This document shows, piece by piece, positions 46,600-59,515 of a stretch of DNA of 64,000 bases. Below the pieces are notes generated by a model, which saw only the letters and a program-made list of their open reading frames with translations, did not search any database and was not told the origin of the DNA. The stretch is from Enchytraeus crypticus (Eukaryota > Annelida > Clitellata > Enchytraeida > Enchytraeidae), in contig CAJHZI010000198.1 of NCBI GenBank assembly GCA_905160935.1, forward strand, positions 62,001-126,000, in the 5' to 3' direction. Each line of letters begins with the position of its first letter. Position 1 is the first letter of the stretch. A program made the translations under genes and the position numbers.

Positions 46600-47310
46600 C
46601 TGAATTTTGTCGTAGAGCACGCAACGTCTCTGTCACTTTGATTCATAATTAATTTTCTCATCACGAGTATTTCTTGCTGTGCTGAACGGTTCAACCTTCT
46701 GGTTTCAAAAGAAAACGATTACTAATAGCCATGGGGAGGAATGGAGGAAATAACGAAAAACTACAAAAACAGCAATACAGAAAGGAAATTATGTAAACAC
46801 ATGCGGTATGTCTTGTGTGTAACTGTACGGAAAAAAAATTTAAAAAAAATAAAAAGCCTATCGTCCTTCCCTTGTTAACCACATGTACATGCATACTTTA
46901 CTTCACTTGTCTATTTGTCTATGGATATGTTAATCGATTAATGACCGATTGAACCAGTTTCGCTGATTCATCGATAGAAACATTTCTTGGTTGACAAATA
47001 GTCTCAGATACTTTATTGGTAGCCTATTTATGATGATTATTAGTTTCGGCGCTCATTTGCTATCAAGAGTAGCGAATCGAATTTCTGAGCGCCTTGTAGG
47101 GAGAGCATGAGTCATCTTCGTGCGTTCCCAGAAAAATCCATTCTCATTTCTTCAGCTTGGTTGAACTAGGCTTTCTTCTTTTTGTTTTCGCGTTCATTCT
47201 TTCTGCATCACTTCTCGTTTCCGCAGCTGAGTTCATTGATTTTGTTAGGAACGAGATGGTTAGAGGATGATTCTATGCGTTTCATGATAGGGTATTAACT
47301 AATAACACAC
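46600..47310. other. Intergenic stretch
   Basis: No gene recognised. The segment at about 46730-46880 (aggaaataacgaaaaactac, gaaaggaaat, acatgcggtatgtcttgtgt) resembles 16225-16310 (gaggaaataacaaaaactcc, aaaggaaac, acgtgcggtacgtcatgtgt), so it is an unnamed interspersed repeat with two copies here. Confidence 0.5.
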
Positions 47311-47311
47311 A

Positions 47312-47349
<38 letters not shown>

Positions 47350-47440
47350 CACAACACACCTTTTCTCTCCTCCCTTCTCTCTCTCTCTCACTTGCTCTCT
47401 ACTTATCTCTCTCTCCCTCTATTTCTCTCTCACTCTCTGC
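47310..47440. repeat. CT-rich microsatellite
   Basis: Pure (CT)n at 47313-47344, then degenerate ctctctc blocks. Confidence 0.9.
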
Positions 47441-49940
47441 AGATTGCCAAAATAGTCTATTGTTGTTCAGTTGAGAATCATTAATATGTAATTAGACGAA
47501 GGATTATTTTTACATTTACTGTTTCATTTAGGTAGAGCGTATTTACTTGTTCTGTTTTTGTTTAATAACTTTTGTGAATGGTTAAAGAGATTTTTATAGA
47601 AAATTTTTATTGATTAATATAGATATCATTTAGTTTCATTAACATAATTTTCTACTCATAGGCTTACCAATACAGACAGGTGTGTGTGTACGTGAACATG
47701 CACACCTACGAGCATTATAAATGATATAATTATATTTGCACGATATACTGATATACATGTAGATTCGTGCTCCATAATTATACACTGTATGTAGAAAGCA
47801 CACAAATCATGCCAGCGCTGGTTTCTAATGACTCAAGCTACGTATTCTCTCGTATTGCTATTGTTCCGCCAATGAGCTGGGCTCGGCTGAAAGTAAAATA
47901 TGTTTGAGGATGAGGAATGTCAAGCCGGGTGAGAGTTTAGCGCTGATGCTAGAGGTCACGGGAACGATACTGCGGGGTGTACTGGTCTCAAGAGTCGACG
48001 GTCAAAGGACGATAAACAAATCATCAGGCGCAAGTCACACATCCAACTGAGATCAGGTTTCTAACATTGTACGGCTAATAGAGCCTATAGAGGCTAGTAG
48101 GCTAATAGATCCACTGCTTGTGTTAGAGGTCGGTGTACGGCTGTGCCAATCAATATTACACGTATGAGAGTGGTCGTGTTGCGATGGGCTGACATAATAG
48201 AGACATTTACAACTGGAATATCTCTGACCGATGAAGTCTGATTGGATTGATTAGACAGACTAATCGATATTATAATTATTATTGATTGATTGTTTGTTTG
48301 TTTGATTGCTTGTTTGATTTATTAATTTATTGATTGATTGATAGATGGATTGATTGATTGACTGAGTGATTAATTGATTGATTGGTTATCTCAGTAGTGA
48401 AAATAGTGAAGAATTTAGTCATTATTTATTCACTTTTTATTTACCAGTTTAAAGTCTTTTGCCTATATTTTTTAAAAATTCTAACCATATAAAAGGAATA
48501 TTAGGCCTATTTAATTTATACCGCTCTTCATCTATCGCTAAAAGATATAAATATTTAAATGAACTTAATGAAGAATTAAAGACATAGGCCTAAGTATTGA
48601 ACTAAATCACTCAATCGATGCAATATCCAAACAGGAAATAGTTTAACCATTTATCAATAAATGAAGTGATATACACATATAGACAAGCAACATAAGTATA
48701 TAAATGATACTTGAATTAATTAATCGTTTATTCGACGATGTATCCAAGCATAAATATTAAATAGTTTGAAGTGCTCACAATCTTGATTTATTGAACGAGC
48801 AACACTACTTCATGAAATGCCCTGGCCAAAGACAGATTAATGATGAAAGCGTTTTTGTAAATTTATGCGTCATTTATGTAAAGCACTTGTATATGTCTTC
48901 ACAAATAGTTAAGATAATTCTAGTAGTTATGAAATGTTGCTAAATAATTATATTCGCTTTATGCCTAATGTTAGTGCAAAAACTTCTATAATTAAAAATA
49001 TAGTATGTAATAATATTGGTGTAGAAACTTTTTGATCGATAATACCCTCATACTAGATAACGCACTTTACAATATTGCTTTATCATTAAATCAATGGAAG
49101 GTGTTAGGGTGCATACTCTGTAAAACTGAGAGGAATATGCAAACGCAATAGCATTTATTTCATTTGTTTGTTATAAATACGTAAATATAAAAAAATGTAG
49201 TCATTATGAACGAGTGCTGATTATAGTGAGCACCAAACTCATCCTGCAGTTATCATTTGTTGACATGATTCCGGTGAAGTCAATGAATGTATTCGTATTC
49301 TATAGACAGTAGATGATTATATAGACAGGTCTAACGATCATTTATGATTAATGAGCAAAGATGAGGCTATGTTATTACTACCTGCTTGCTATTCGGAGAG
49401 TTAGAGACTGCATGAGTCATATTAAAATGATAGGCTATTGCTATGTCGCATGAATTTCCAATAGTACTATTATTAATTTATTATTCTGCTGTACGACTAG
49501 GAATTACTCGCAACTATTTTCTTCATTTATATCTCTACGTACTTCTGTAATCATGTCATCATGTAATGATTACATATTCGAACGGACTTAAGTTCATTCA
49601 ATGTGGTTAGGAATTTGCATCTTTAACCACTTTAAATAGTTGCTATTGGTACCTGCAATTCTTTGGTTTGATTATTTTTTTGGAAATATTATTGTATATT
49701 CTTTTTCTTTCAGTTAAATCTGTGAGAAGGGCATCAGGAAGTCAATATTAAATGACCGAAAAAGATGAACAATTAATTGTGAGGTAAAATCACCAAGGCG
49801 GGACTTTAAAATAGTAGAGGAGGGTTCAGAGCTGTGTCAGACTTAAATATGCAATATTGCAAGTAATAATATCTGCAAGTATGATCAATTCACTTTATTT
49901 TGTGTTTAACCTTTTCAATAAATTAGGTTATTCAAGAGCG
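47441..49940. other. Intergenic stretch
   Basis: A ttgattgattgatt tetranucleotide run lies at about 48275-48380. A locally GC-richer, repeat-poor block lies at about 47,850-48,250. No exon recognised. Confidence 0.5.
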
Positions 49941-49944
49941 TTAG

Positions 49945-50312
49945 AGCATTGATGTAGCGTTGATGTAGCTATGATGTAGCATTGATGTAGCATTGATGTA
50001 GCAATGATGTAGCATTGATGTAGCATTGATGTAGCAATGATGTGGCATTGATGTGGCATTGATGTAGCACTGATGTAGCACTGATGTAGCACTGATGTAG
50101 CATTGATGTAGCGTTGATGTAGCATTGATGTAGCGTTGATGTAGCACTGATGTAGCTTTGATGTAGCACTGATGTAGCATTGATATAGCTAAGATGTAGC
50201 ATTGATATAGCTAAGATGTAGCATTGATGTAGCATTGATATAGCTAAGATGTAGCAATGACGTAGCGTCGATATATCATTGACGTAGCATTGATGTATAT
50301 TACATGTAGCAT
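49945..50312. repeat. 11-bp minisatellite, about 33 copies
   Basis: Unit attgatgtagc with variants (actgatgtagc, gttgatgtagc, gctaagatgt). Three minus-strand frames stay open with simple Leu-His-Gln-type repeats. Confidence 0.97.
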
Positions 50313-50319
50313 TAATTTT

Positions 50320-50694
50320 TCAGATCCTGTTTCTTTCTGCAACGGGTCAATTTGTAACTTTTAGGCATTCTTGCTATAGATAACGGTGTCGTTTATGGTT
50401 GATCATGTTTGGAGCGTCGATGGCTTGGCTTCTGGCCGGGAAGCGAAACGTACAATTTCCATTAATTGATTGATTCTTTAATCGAAACCAATAAAATACG
50501 AAAGGAAATCCGTTACCACAGCTTCTACTGCTAATATATTTGAAACTTACATGTTGCTGAAATTTTAGCCGGATATGAGTCAATCAATTTAACAATAATT
50601 ATCAATCAAAACACAAATTTACAAAACTTCACTTTATGTAGAATATAGCAGTAGCTTTAAATGGGCAATTCAAAATTGTGTACATTAGTAGGCC
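50320..50694. other. Intergenic stretch
   Basis: Nothing recognised. Confidence 0.45.
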
Positions 50695-50822
50695 TACTGG
50701 CAGGAGCCAGTGTCGGTGTAAGATGTCTGACTGTGGATCAGTCTGTGTAGGGTTCAAATGCTGAACTCGCCTTTCACTGATATCACTCTGACGGAGATGA
50801 AACCGTCGTTAACATCGGCTTT
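50695..50822 (+). repeat. tRNA-derived SINE, family A
   Basis: ggcaggagccagtgtcggtg, gactgtggatcagtctgtgt, agggttcaaatgctg (B box) and gagatgaaaccgtcgttaac. Confidence 0.75.
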
Positions 50823-51364
50823 AATGTTACATTAGTAACAAAGGGCTAGAATTAATTAAGCTTCTGGACTAGCAAAAATACTTATTTTACTCGTTTTTGT
50901 CTGTTGCTGTTTCCTTGTGTTCATTAGCCATTGTTTTGCAGACTGTTCTTCTACGGTGTTAAATCATCTATGTGAAAAAATACAAATGCTGCTAGTGTAA
51001 AAGCTGACAGCGCTGCTTTATTCTAATTGACGACAACAGTTTTACTCGGACGACAACGTAAAACAAGTCAATATTTGTCGCATTTCCTGAGCTTTCGTTT
51101 GAAGCGGAAAGAATAATTAGCCGCCTTGCTAATACACTGGCTGCATGTGACGAGGATGTTATATTGTCCTGTCTGACTTTCAAGTTAGATTTACTATGTA
51201 TGATCTAGGGTGTCATGCCGATAAAAACTAGTAAATCTACAAGAAAGACTAGTAAATCTGCAAAAATCACTAATAAATCTGCTATTGTAATAAAGAGATT
51301 GTAAATGTTACACATATACTGTTATTTTTACACAAAGCACCCCTTAATTAATATTTAAAGGTTT

Positions 51365-51421
51365 CATCATCATTATGATCATCATCATCATTATCATCAT
51401 CATCTTCATCATCAACATCAT

Positions 51422-51466
<45 letters not shown>

Positions 51467-51514
51467 GTCATCATCATCTTCTTCTTCTTCTTCCCTAGAA
51501 TCCCAGTTTTACGA
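51365..51514 (-). mobile_element. Family E LINE 3' end with expanded (ATC)n tail
   Basis: A long (ATC)n at 51366-51474, then (TTC)n, then ccctagaatcccagttttac. Read on the minus strand, this is the family E terminus ending in (GAT)n, as at 13222 and 19258. Confidence 0.65.
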
Positions 51515-52177
51515 GGGTCGGGATACAAATAGACCTCCAATTTTCTGTCATAAATCAATCACAATCTAGGCCCATACCATTACATTTGTTAATATATAAA
51601 GCTTTAAATATAACAAATTAGCGTGTGCTTCATTCCATACCATTTTTTGTTCCCTATACTATTCCGTATCGTGGTTTAAATATGGACGAGTTCTGGTACT
51701 TCAGCTTACTCTAACTCGATTGTTTGTGGTGCTATCACAAGGCTGCCTGGAGAGGATTTGATCTCGTGTCACTTTCATATGGGATTAACATTATTGACCG
51801 GCGCTAAGCCGAACCAATCTCGCGACTCTTGGCTCTATTGCTTCAGGGTCGGGATACAAGTAGACCTCCAATTTTCTGTCGTAAATCAAACACAATCTAG
51901 GCCCATACCATTACATTTGCTAATATATAAAGCTTTAAATATAACAAATTAGCGTGTGCTTCATTCCATACCATTTTTTGTTCCCTATACTATTCCGTAT
52001 CGTGGTTTAAATATGGACGAGTTCTGGTACTTCAGCGTACTCTAACTCGATTGTTTGTGGTGCTATCACAAGGCTGCCTGGAGAGGATTTGATCTCGTGT
52101 CACTTTCATATGGGATTAACATTATTGACCGGCGCTAAGCCGAACCAATCTCGCGACTCTTGGCTCTATTGCTTCAG
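51515..52177. repeat. 331-bp tandem duplication (two copies)
   Basis: Copy 1 51515-51845 and copy 2 51846-52177, each from gggtcgggatacaa to ggctctattgcttcag. They differ at a handful of positions, for example acaaatagacc versus acaagtagacc. The copies start within the family E terminus. Confidence 0.95.
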
Positions 52178-53330
52178 CAAGCACAACATTGTCGGGTATG
52201 CAAATGTATGCGCAAGTGTTTGCACGCTTTATGTGTTACTAATTAAGACTTTGCGATGCATACGTCGGTAGTTTTCTTGTTAATTTTTCTAGAAGTCTGG
52301 ATACGTTATACAGAATTTGAGATTAGTTGGTTATTACTTCTAGATTATATATTTATCCTCGAGATTTGTCGGGTAGTTGGTGCGTGTGAGACTAATGAAT
52401 TAAGAGGTTATGAAGAACCCTGTGTTTTCTTCATCGCAACTCACTATTGTTTCAATGAATTATTGCACAATTAAATGTTTATATCTATACACGTTGCTAC
52501 CCTCTTGGTTGTGAAGAAATTTCTTTTTGCACCCCTAAATTTGTAACATTTACTTTTTGTAATATTTTGCATCGCCATAAACTCAATAATCAACAAACTA
52601 CCGTCTAGGCGCTGAATTTTACAAGTTTTGGCAAATTCATCAAGCTGGTTTCATTACAAAAGCTTGGATTATTGGTCATAAAATGAAATTGAAAATAAAT
52701 TAAATGACACTAAATAATATCAAATTTGACTTGTAAAATGAGGTTTCTGGTTAACTAACGTGGATCTGAACGCTTTAAAAATAGCAATGCCCACTCTCGT
52801 CATATGCTTATTTGCATTCTACAAGCACTTGCAATTTTTAGATGGTTTATTCTTAAAATTTGTAGTCTAGACGAACTTGTTTTTCGTACTACATTGATAC
52901 TGTCAAAGTGTTTGTCTGGATTATTGAACATATGACACCCTGTTAATCAAGTTTTCATGCAAGCTTGCTACAAACTGGTCCTACCATTTGGCACAGACAT
53001 TGTGATACAGATATGAGGCCGATAATGTGGTAAATAAAATTCTGCTACTGATTGTGTGGAACAGATAATGTGATACAGATAATGCGGTACAGATAATGTT
53101 AGAATCTTCTGTAGGATAAGATGTAGACAGCATTATGTAGAAAGTAATTTAAATTGGCACATCCACTACCACGATCTGTTGTTGTCTATGCGATACATGA
53201 ACGAGACGTTTTATCAAGCACGAAATATTGAGTCCTTAAATCAGTTACCAGCAGGATTATGTCAGCTAAGTGTCGCAGTAATCCCTGATACTCTAATCTG
53301 ATATTCTAGTCTAATCCTCTGATCTGAACC
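52178..53330. other. Intergenic stretch
   Basis: No gene recognised. A short gataatgtg(g/a)tacaga repeat lies at about 53005-53100. Confidence 0.5.
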
Positions 53331-53332
53331 TC

Positions 53333-53950
53333 TGATCACATCATTTGATCTGATCCTCTGATCTTATCCTCTGATCTGATCCTCTGATCCGATCCTCTGA
53401 TCCGATCCTCTGATCCGATCCTCTGATCTGATCCTCTGATCCGATCCTCTGATCTGATCCTCTGATCAGATCCTCTGATCTGATCCTCTGATCTGATCCT
53501 CTGATCTGATCCTCTGATCTGATCCTCTGATCTGATCCTCTGATCTGATCCTCTGATCTGATCCTCTGATCTGATCCTCTGATCTGATCCTCTGATCTGA
53601 TCATCTGGTCTGATCCTCTGGTCTGATCCTCCTTCTTGATCTGATCCTTTTATCTGATCCTCTGATCTGATTCTCTGATCTGATCCTTTGATCTGATCCT
53701 CTGATCTGATCCTCTGATCTCATCATCTGATCTGATCCTCTAATCTCATCCTCCGATCTGATCTGATCCTATGCTCTGATCCTCTGATCTCATCATCTGA
53801 TCTCATCCTCTGATCTAATCCTCTGATCTCATCCTCTGATCTCATCCTCTGATCTTATACTCTGATCTTATCCTCTGATCTTATCCTCTGACCTGATCCT
53901 CTGACCTGATCCTCTGATCTCATCCTATGATCTCATCCTTTGATTTGATC
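53333..53950. repeat. 13-bp minisatellite, about 47 copies
   Basis: Unit gatctgatcctct with point variants, dense in GATC sites. Since 13 is not a multiple of 3, all three frames of a strand are visited in turn. The minus strand stays open as an Ile-Arg-Ser-Glu-Asp-Gln type repeat at 53341-53604. Confidence 0.97.
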
Positions 53951-54264
53951 ATCATATTCTGGTGTTTTCTAGAGTGATATTAAATCTTCAGCGCTTATTA
54001 TATCGGCATAAGGAAGTGAATGTTTTCATAACTAAATATTCGTGGTGAAACATTCATTAGAAACACTTAAACGGTGCGTCTTAGCTCAAAAATCAATTTT
54101 CTGAAGATCACAGTGACTGGACATGTCTTATGAACCACCAACAAAATATTGACTGTCGAGAGTTGCATAATATACTTTGTAGACTATTGTAGTTGACATC
54201 ATTATATCAGAGCGAGAGTTATTTACTTTTAAGTCAATAGAAACAAAGACAACTACTGTAATGC
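53951..54264. other. Intergenic stretch
   Basis: Nothing recognised. Confidence 0.45.
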
Positions 54265-54380
54265 TATTGTATTCAATGACAACATCAAGGGCTCTTGAAC
54301 CAAATCCAAGCCGACGAGAGTGAAAGGATTCAAACACGGTGCAAAATCCAAAATCCAGAAAAGCAGTGCAAAGAAAATAT
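54265..54380. repeat. Interspersed repeat, family C, degraded
   Basis: tattcaatgacaacatcaag, accaaatccaagccgac, cacggtgcaaa and agcagtgcaaag. Confidence 0.5.
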
Positions 54381-55290
54381 GATAAAAGCAGTAGGCCTAT
54401 ACATGTAATCAAATTCATGGCTTACAAATTTACAACAGTACTCAATGCATTTTCTCCTAGTGTGACACGCCATGAAGGTGCAGACGTAATATTTAGTAGT
54501 TACTTTCTCAACACTTCGAATACATGTCAAATCTGTCGTTTCTTTCTTGAAGCAGAAATTAACAAAATACAATACTGTGTAACCTAATATCAGCGTTTCG
54601 TGTTTAAGCCTACACACTAGCGATTTATTAATTCGATCTTAGCGAGAAAAGTTAGATAAATTTGAAGTGTTCTTTTACACTATTGTAGGCTCCAATTATT
54701 TTGGCGAATATAAGATTACAATCCTTATATGATTGCATATTAGACGCTATATATTATCGTTTGATTTTTATAAAGAATAGAGAATTTATTTGAAGCGTAA
54801 AGCAATTTTTGTATCTCCAAAGGGCTGCAGCTTGCAAGTATGACCTCTAGATTTCAGATACCGTAAACTAAGATTGCAAAGAATGAGGGAACATCTGTTC
54901 CAATAAGAATACACAGTATATGCGTTTCATCACAATAAAGCTATTCAGATAAAGCAGGGGTTCGCTATATAATGGGACTTTGAATACAATAATACAATCC
55001 GCTAGTGTTCGCTTAATAAATGTTTTAATACAGTTCGTTGGGCTGCCTTTGTGCGGACAATGGAAGGTGACTGTAGCCAGAAGTCAACCGGCGCGTGCTT
55101 GTGTAGAAATTCGAAAAGTTCAATACGGCTTTGCATATGCCATGGTAGAATCGCATTTAAATACATCATATTAATTGACCTGTGCAAAGTCAGATTATTG
55201 TGTATGAAATGCTTGCATAAGTGTTTGTTATAGAGTTTCCCAATTTTAGTAATACTTGACGTTTTGCATACTGCTGAACTTGTGTTTAGA
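54381..55290. other. Intergenic stretch
   Basis: Several short open frames on both strands, none with recognisable domains. Confidence 0.45.
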
Positions 55291-55291
55291 T

Positions 55292-55362
55292 ATCAATCAA
55301 TAAGAATTTAACGTCCGGTTCCTCGCCATAAGACAATGTCAGGGATATCTCTTGCAGACTCT
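55292..55362 (-). mobile_element. CR1/L2-type LINE 3' tail
   Basis: caatcaataagaatttaacg, tccggttcctcgcc and gacaatgtcaggga. Same trailer as 28922-28978. Confidence 0.6.
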
Positions 55363-55539
55363 ACAAGATATTATACTATTGTTAGTATACTACATGTATA
55401 ACCAAATTATTGTGCAAGTAATTTGAGTTACATACAAACAATTTGGGATTTGTGCGGAAATTTATAAATTTATAGCCTTATCTCAATTTTTTAATAATAT
55501 AACAACTTTTCCCGTTATTTAATTAATAGAAGCTATACT

Positions 55540-56234
55540 CACTAGTCTCACCAGTCTCACTAGTCTCACTAGTCTCACTAGTCTCACTAGTCTCACTAGT
55601 CTCACTAGTCTCACTAGTCTCACTAGTCTCGCTAGTCTCACTAGTCTCACTAGTCTCACTAGTCTCGCTAGTCTCACTGGTCTCAATAGTCTCAATAGTC
55701 CCACTGGTCTCACTAGTCTCACTAGTCTCACTAGTTTCACTAGTCTCACTAGTTTCACTAGTCTCACTAGTTTAACTAGTCTCACTAGTCTCACTAGTCT
55801 CACTAGTCTCACTAGTCTCACTGGTCTCAATAGTCTCAATAGTCTCGCTAGTCTCACTAGTCTCGCTAGTCTCGTCTCACTAGTCTCGCTAGTCTCACTA
55901 GTCTCACTAGTATCACTAGTCTCACAAGTCTCACTAGTCTCACTAGTCTCACTAGTCTCACTAGTCTCACTAGTCTCACTAGTCTCAATAGTCTCGCTAG
56001 TCTCACTAGTCTCACTAGTCTCACTAGTCTCAATAGTCTCACTAGTCTCACTAGTCTCACTAGTCTCAATAGTCTCGCTAGTCTCACTAGTCTCACTAGT
56101 CTCACTAGTCTCAATAGTCTCACTAGTCTCACTAGTCTCAATAGTCTCACTAGTCTCACTAGTCTCACTAGTCGCACTGGTCTCACTAGTCGCACTAGTC
56201 TCACTAGTCGCACTAGGCTCACTAGTCTCACTAG
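55540..56234. repeat. 9-bp minisatellite, about 77 copies, with higher-order structure
   Basis: Unit tctcactag with variants tctcgctag, tctcaatag and tctcactgg. In the right half the variants recur with an 81-bp period (nine units): caatagtctcgctag occurs at 55986 and again at 56067. The minus strand is open for two long runs (Arg-Leu-Val repeat) purely because 9 is a multiple of 3. Confidence 0.97.
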
Positions 56235-57995
56235 CTCCCCCCAGATGAATTATGCTGCTGTGTATTCTATTTTGAGGGAATCTGATTTTGCCGCCGCTTT
56301 AATTAAGAAACTTTTTGCTTTTAATGAACCTAAATTAACCTTTAAATATGCATATTTGAGATCAGCTAATGAGACTATGTCTAATTACTTAACGCACGCA
56401 TATTCTACAGGTCTACACTTGCTAGTCATACATGTAATATATGCTGTTCAAACGTGTATATTAACTGTTAGTTATACTGTACTTCATTGTCATGAGTTGA
56501 AAAGGTTGACATAATAATTGCAGGCTCTATGAGACACACCTGAAGACTGCGTTAAATCGACATAAATCAAGCGTATGCTATAATTATACAATATTATTTA
56601 CACGATGTATACGCCCCCTTTCATTAGCTAAAATAATTTATTGGTCTGTAGATGAGGCTTGGAAGTGTTCTAATGAATTTATTATAGCGTGTTTAATAAA
56701 GTTCTTTAATTACTCTGAAGAAAACTTCATGGCTGGATTTAATCGCTTTCAAAACAATTTTAAGCTAGTTTGGAAATTTCTGATATATGGAAATTTATGA
56801 TATATTAAAACCGACTTCTTAATGATGGTCTACAGCCCATGAAATTTTCACTAAGACTAGTTTTAACAACCGCTGGAATTCACAGAATTTTGATAAAATG
56901 TTCTAGAAAATTATTCATATATTTATCTCCTAAGCTACTCCTAAGAAATTTTTTAAAACTTCAGGAAGAATGCCTTAGCGGGGTCTGGAACATAAAATTT
57001 TGTGTAAAAATTAGGTTTTTTGTAAAGCTATAATCTCCTTTTGTTAGTTAAACGGAACAAACAAACAAAACTGTGAGTTTGGCTGATTAAACTAAGTCAT
57101 CTGAATTGAGCAGATCAGAAACTAAAAGCATAGTGAAATGGAGGTAACAACATTTAAAGCTACTTAATTAAATTCAATTCAATAGAATAAGAACACCAGA
57201 AAGAGTCATTCAACCCTGTAGAGTTCACATACATAACACAACAAGCGAATGCAACAGGAAAACACAAACTAAATGTGAAATAATGCGAAATAATGTGATA
57301 GTAGCATGTATAATTTAGGAAGTTAATTGATCAAATTAACAGCTAATAAATGCGCTAGTTGTTCTTGGTTTCACTGGATTTAACCGCTAGGCAGATATGT
57401 TGTAGTGTTTTTAACGTCAAGGTTCAGCAGCATAAGGCTTCTCGACAAGACGACTCAACACACTCTAGCTATTTAACCACTGCTGAAAGAACAGTGTATG
57501 TAATGGCTCCTAACCATGTAGCAGTAATTTATAAGTGTGTGGGTTCGTAACATTCTTGTGTTTACATACAGATGCATTCATTATAATGACTCTCAGTTTT
57601 ATGTTGTAACCCGGCGGCATTTGCTTAAGACGTCGTGCGCCGCTGAGTGGATTTAATTTGTTTTTGTTGTTGTTGAGGCCTGCACGTATAATAGAGCGGC
57701 TTGAAATGCTCCAGTTTATATGCCAAATACACAGTCCATCGGGCTACGACTTTTCGTTTTCATAACCCGTCAACTGTACGTGTATTAATAATTGACAGAA
57801 TAAAGCATGTTATTTACGCTTATTGTTAGTCTAAAAATATGTTTTGCCTTATTTATAAAATAACACTTTTTATCTGTAATGGTAATGTAGAGTTTTTCTA
57901 TAACACTATATTGTACAAAATTATAGTATGTCCATAGCGTAACACATTACATTTTCTAGGATGGGTCTGTGATTAATTAACACATAGGGCTTGGA
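56235..57995. other. Intergenic stretch
   Basis: An open frame at 56245-56514 begins just after ccccccag and is followed by an acag/gtctac junction at about 56411, so a splice-bounded exon is conceivable, but the peptide is unrecognised. Nothing else seen. Confidence 0.4.
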
Positions 57996-58540
57996 TTAGT
58001 TATACATGTAGATAGAAAACATCATATTACTGCATATGCACTTAGCTGATACATAAAGCAAACAAATTAATAATACATTCTCAATGTCTCTCTTCGTGCA
58101 CTGCCTACTGGCAGGCCCATGGTATATAACGCCTCCACTCCTTCCGCCTTTGTCTTCCGCCTTCCTCTTCATTTCCACATATGAGTGGGTCTTTAAATCA
58201 TTTAACATACCTAATCTCGGCCTGCCCCTGCCTCTTTTTCCTTCTATTCTGCCTTCTATGACCTCTTTTAATAGACCTCCCCCCCTTAGAATGTGTCCTA
58301 TCCATCTCTTCTTCCTATTTCTTAATACATTTATCAACTGTCTATCTGTACCCACTCTCTCAAGAACTTCCTCATTCGTAGCTTTTTGAGTCCAACTAAT
58401 CCTCTCCATTTTTCTCCAAATCCACATTTCCAACGCCTCCAGTTTCCTAATATATTCCTTCCTTAAGGTCCATGTTTCACAACCATACAATAGCGTGGTC
58501 CAAACCAAAGTTTTCACTATCTTTATCTTTGTATCTTTCT
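57996..58540 (-). mobile_element. RTE-like non-LTR retrotransposon, C-terminal 173 codons, 5'-truncated
   Basis: Intact minus-strand frame from 58517 down. It has LLYGCETWTLRKEYIRKLEA, EMWIWRKMERISWTQKATNE, VLERVGTDRQLI, RWIGHILRGGGLLKEVIEG and GKRGRGRPRLGML. This is the conserved C-terminal region found after the RT domain in RTE-type elements. The catalytic RT domain is absent (truncated near 58540). The frame ends in the tail GPASRQCTKRDIE, which encodes the trailer shared with family D repeats. It has few disablements, so insertion was probably recent. Confidence 0.85.
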
Positions 58541-59515
58541 TCAGACTTTTTGTTAATAGTTCTTTTCTATTCTCAATGTATATGTATATAATTCTGCAAG
58601 ATATGGATTGCTTGCATTTGCAGAAGCCAATATTGCATCCACGTCTGACGGGGTTAGAAATTATTAGCGTCGCATACTTATATGTGTGTTCAATATTTTA
58701 TGTATTTAGAGATATTTTAAGGCTAGAATTGTAATTCTAATTTTACATCTTTTCGTGATTTTGAGAACAGCGAGTGAACTAAAATTACTGTCTTTGCTTC
58801 GCCTTCTAACCTTCTTATATTTGTATATAATATTATTTTATTGTGCTACAGCTCCTTAAATACCTTTTTTCGATATTTATGGTCAACCTATTAGCGCCCC
58901 ACTGGAGAAGCATGTATTATCAATGGGCTCTCTAACAATATCCCAGCTTCATCCCTACGGCAGTGCCTGACCCATCAGCCAAATACTCATTATCTTCATT
59001 ACTCTCCCCCACAGCTACTGCGCAACAAAGGCGTGTTCTTATTTCTAACTACAAAGTCACCGAATGAAAAATAGACGCCTCAGTGGACTTTCTCAAGTCT
59101 TAGTTTTATAGTTCTTAGTCATATTCTTATATTATTTACTAGTAGTCTTATATTATTTATTCTTATATTAAATTATGCTTAGTCTTAGGTTTTGTTTACA
59201 AATAGACACACTCTAGAATTCGCTCTATCTTTGACTAAAGAGGATTTAACGTCGTGTACGTGTAAGGTAGATTAGATATTGTATATTGTTCTAGAGTTAA
59301 TTGCAATTAGTATCTGTAAATAAGAAAGATAATAAACATGTTGAAGCATGTGAGTAGTTGTGTGTAGGTGTGGCTCATTTGACAGGAGTTGTTATGTGTG
59401 TTTAGATGAGAGTTACGCAAGTATTGCTCGAGTTATTAGAGTGGATGTAATTGAACATCGTCATCTTTGTGATCATTGTGATACATTTAGCTTTACAAGC
59501 CGATCTGTAATATGA
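58541..59515. other. Intergenic stretch
   Basis: No gene recognised. Confidence 0.45.

Noticed and set aside
49928-50235. Three overlapping minus-strand ORFs rich in Leu-His-Gln-Cys-Tyr
   Set aside because: All three frames are open across an 11-bp repeat, which shows there is no coding constraint.
49928-50312. Regular short repeats as a CRISPR array
   Set aside because: The genome is eukaryotic, units are contiguous 11-mers without unique spacers, and no cas genes exist. The same applies to the 16-bp and 32-bp arrays.
53341-53604. 87-codon Ile-Arg-Ser-Glu-Asp-Gln repeat ORF
   Set aside because: Product of the 13-bp array; period not in phase with codons, no gene context.
55519-56231. Two long minus-strand ORFs of Arg-Leu-Val repeats
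   Set aside because: Pure translation of the 9-bp array; the real composition is a non-coding satellite.
58084-58389. Plus-strand 101-codon ORF
   Set aside because: Antisense of the RTE-like C-terminal coding region on the minus strand.
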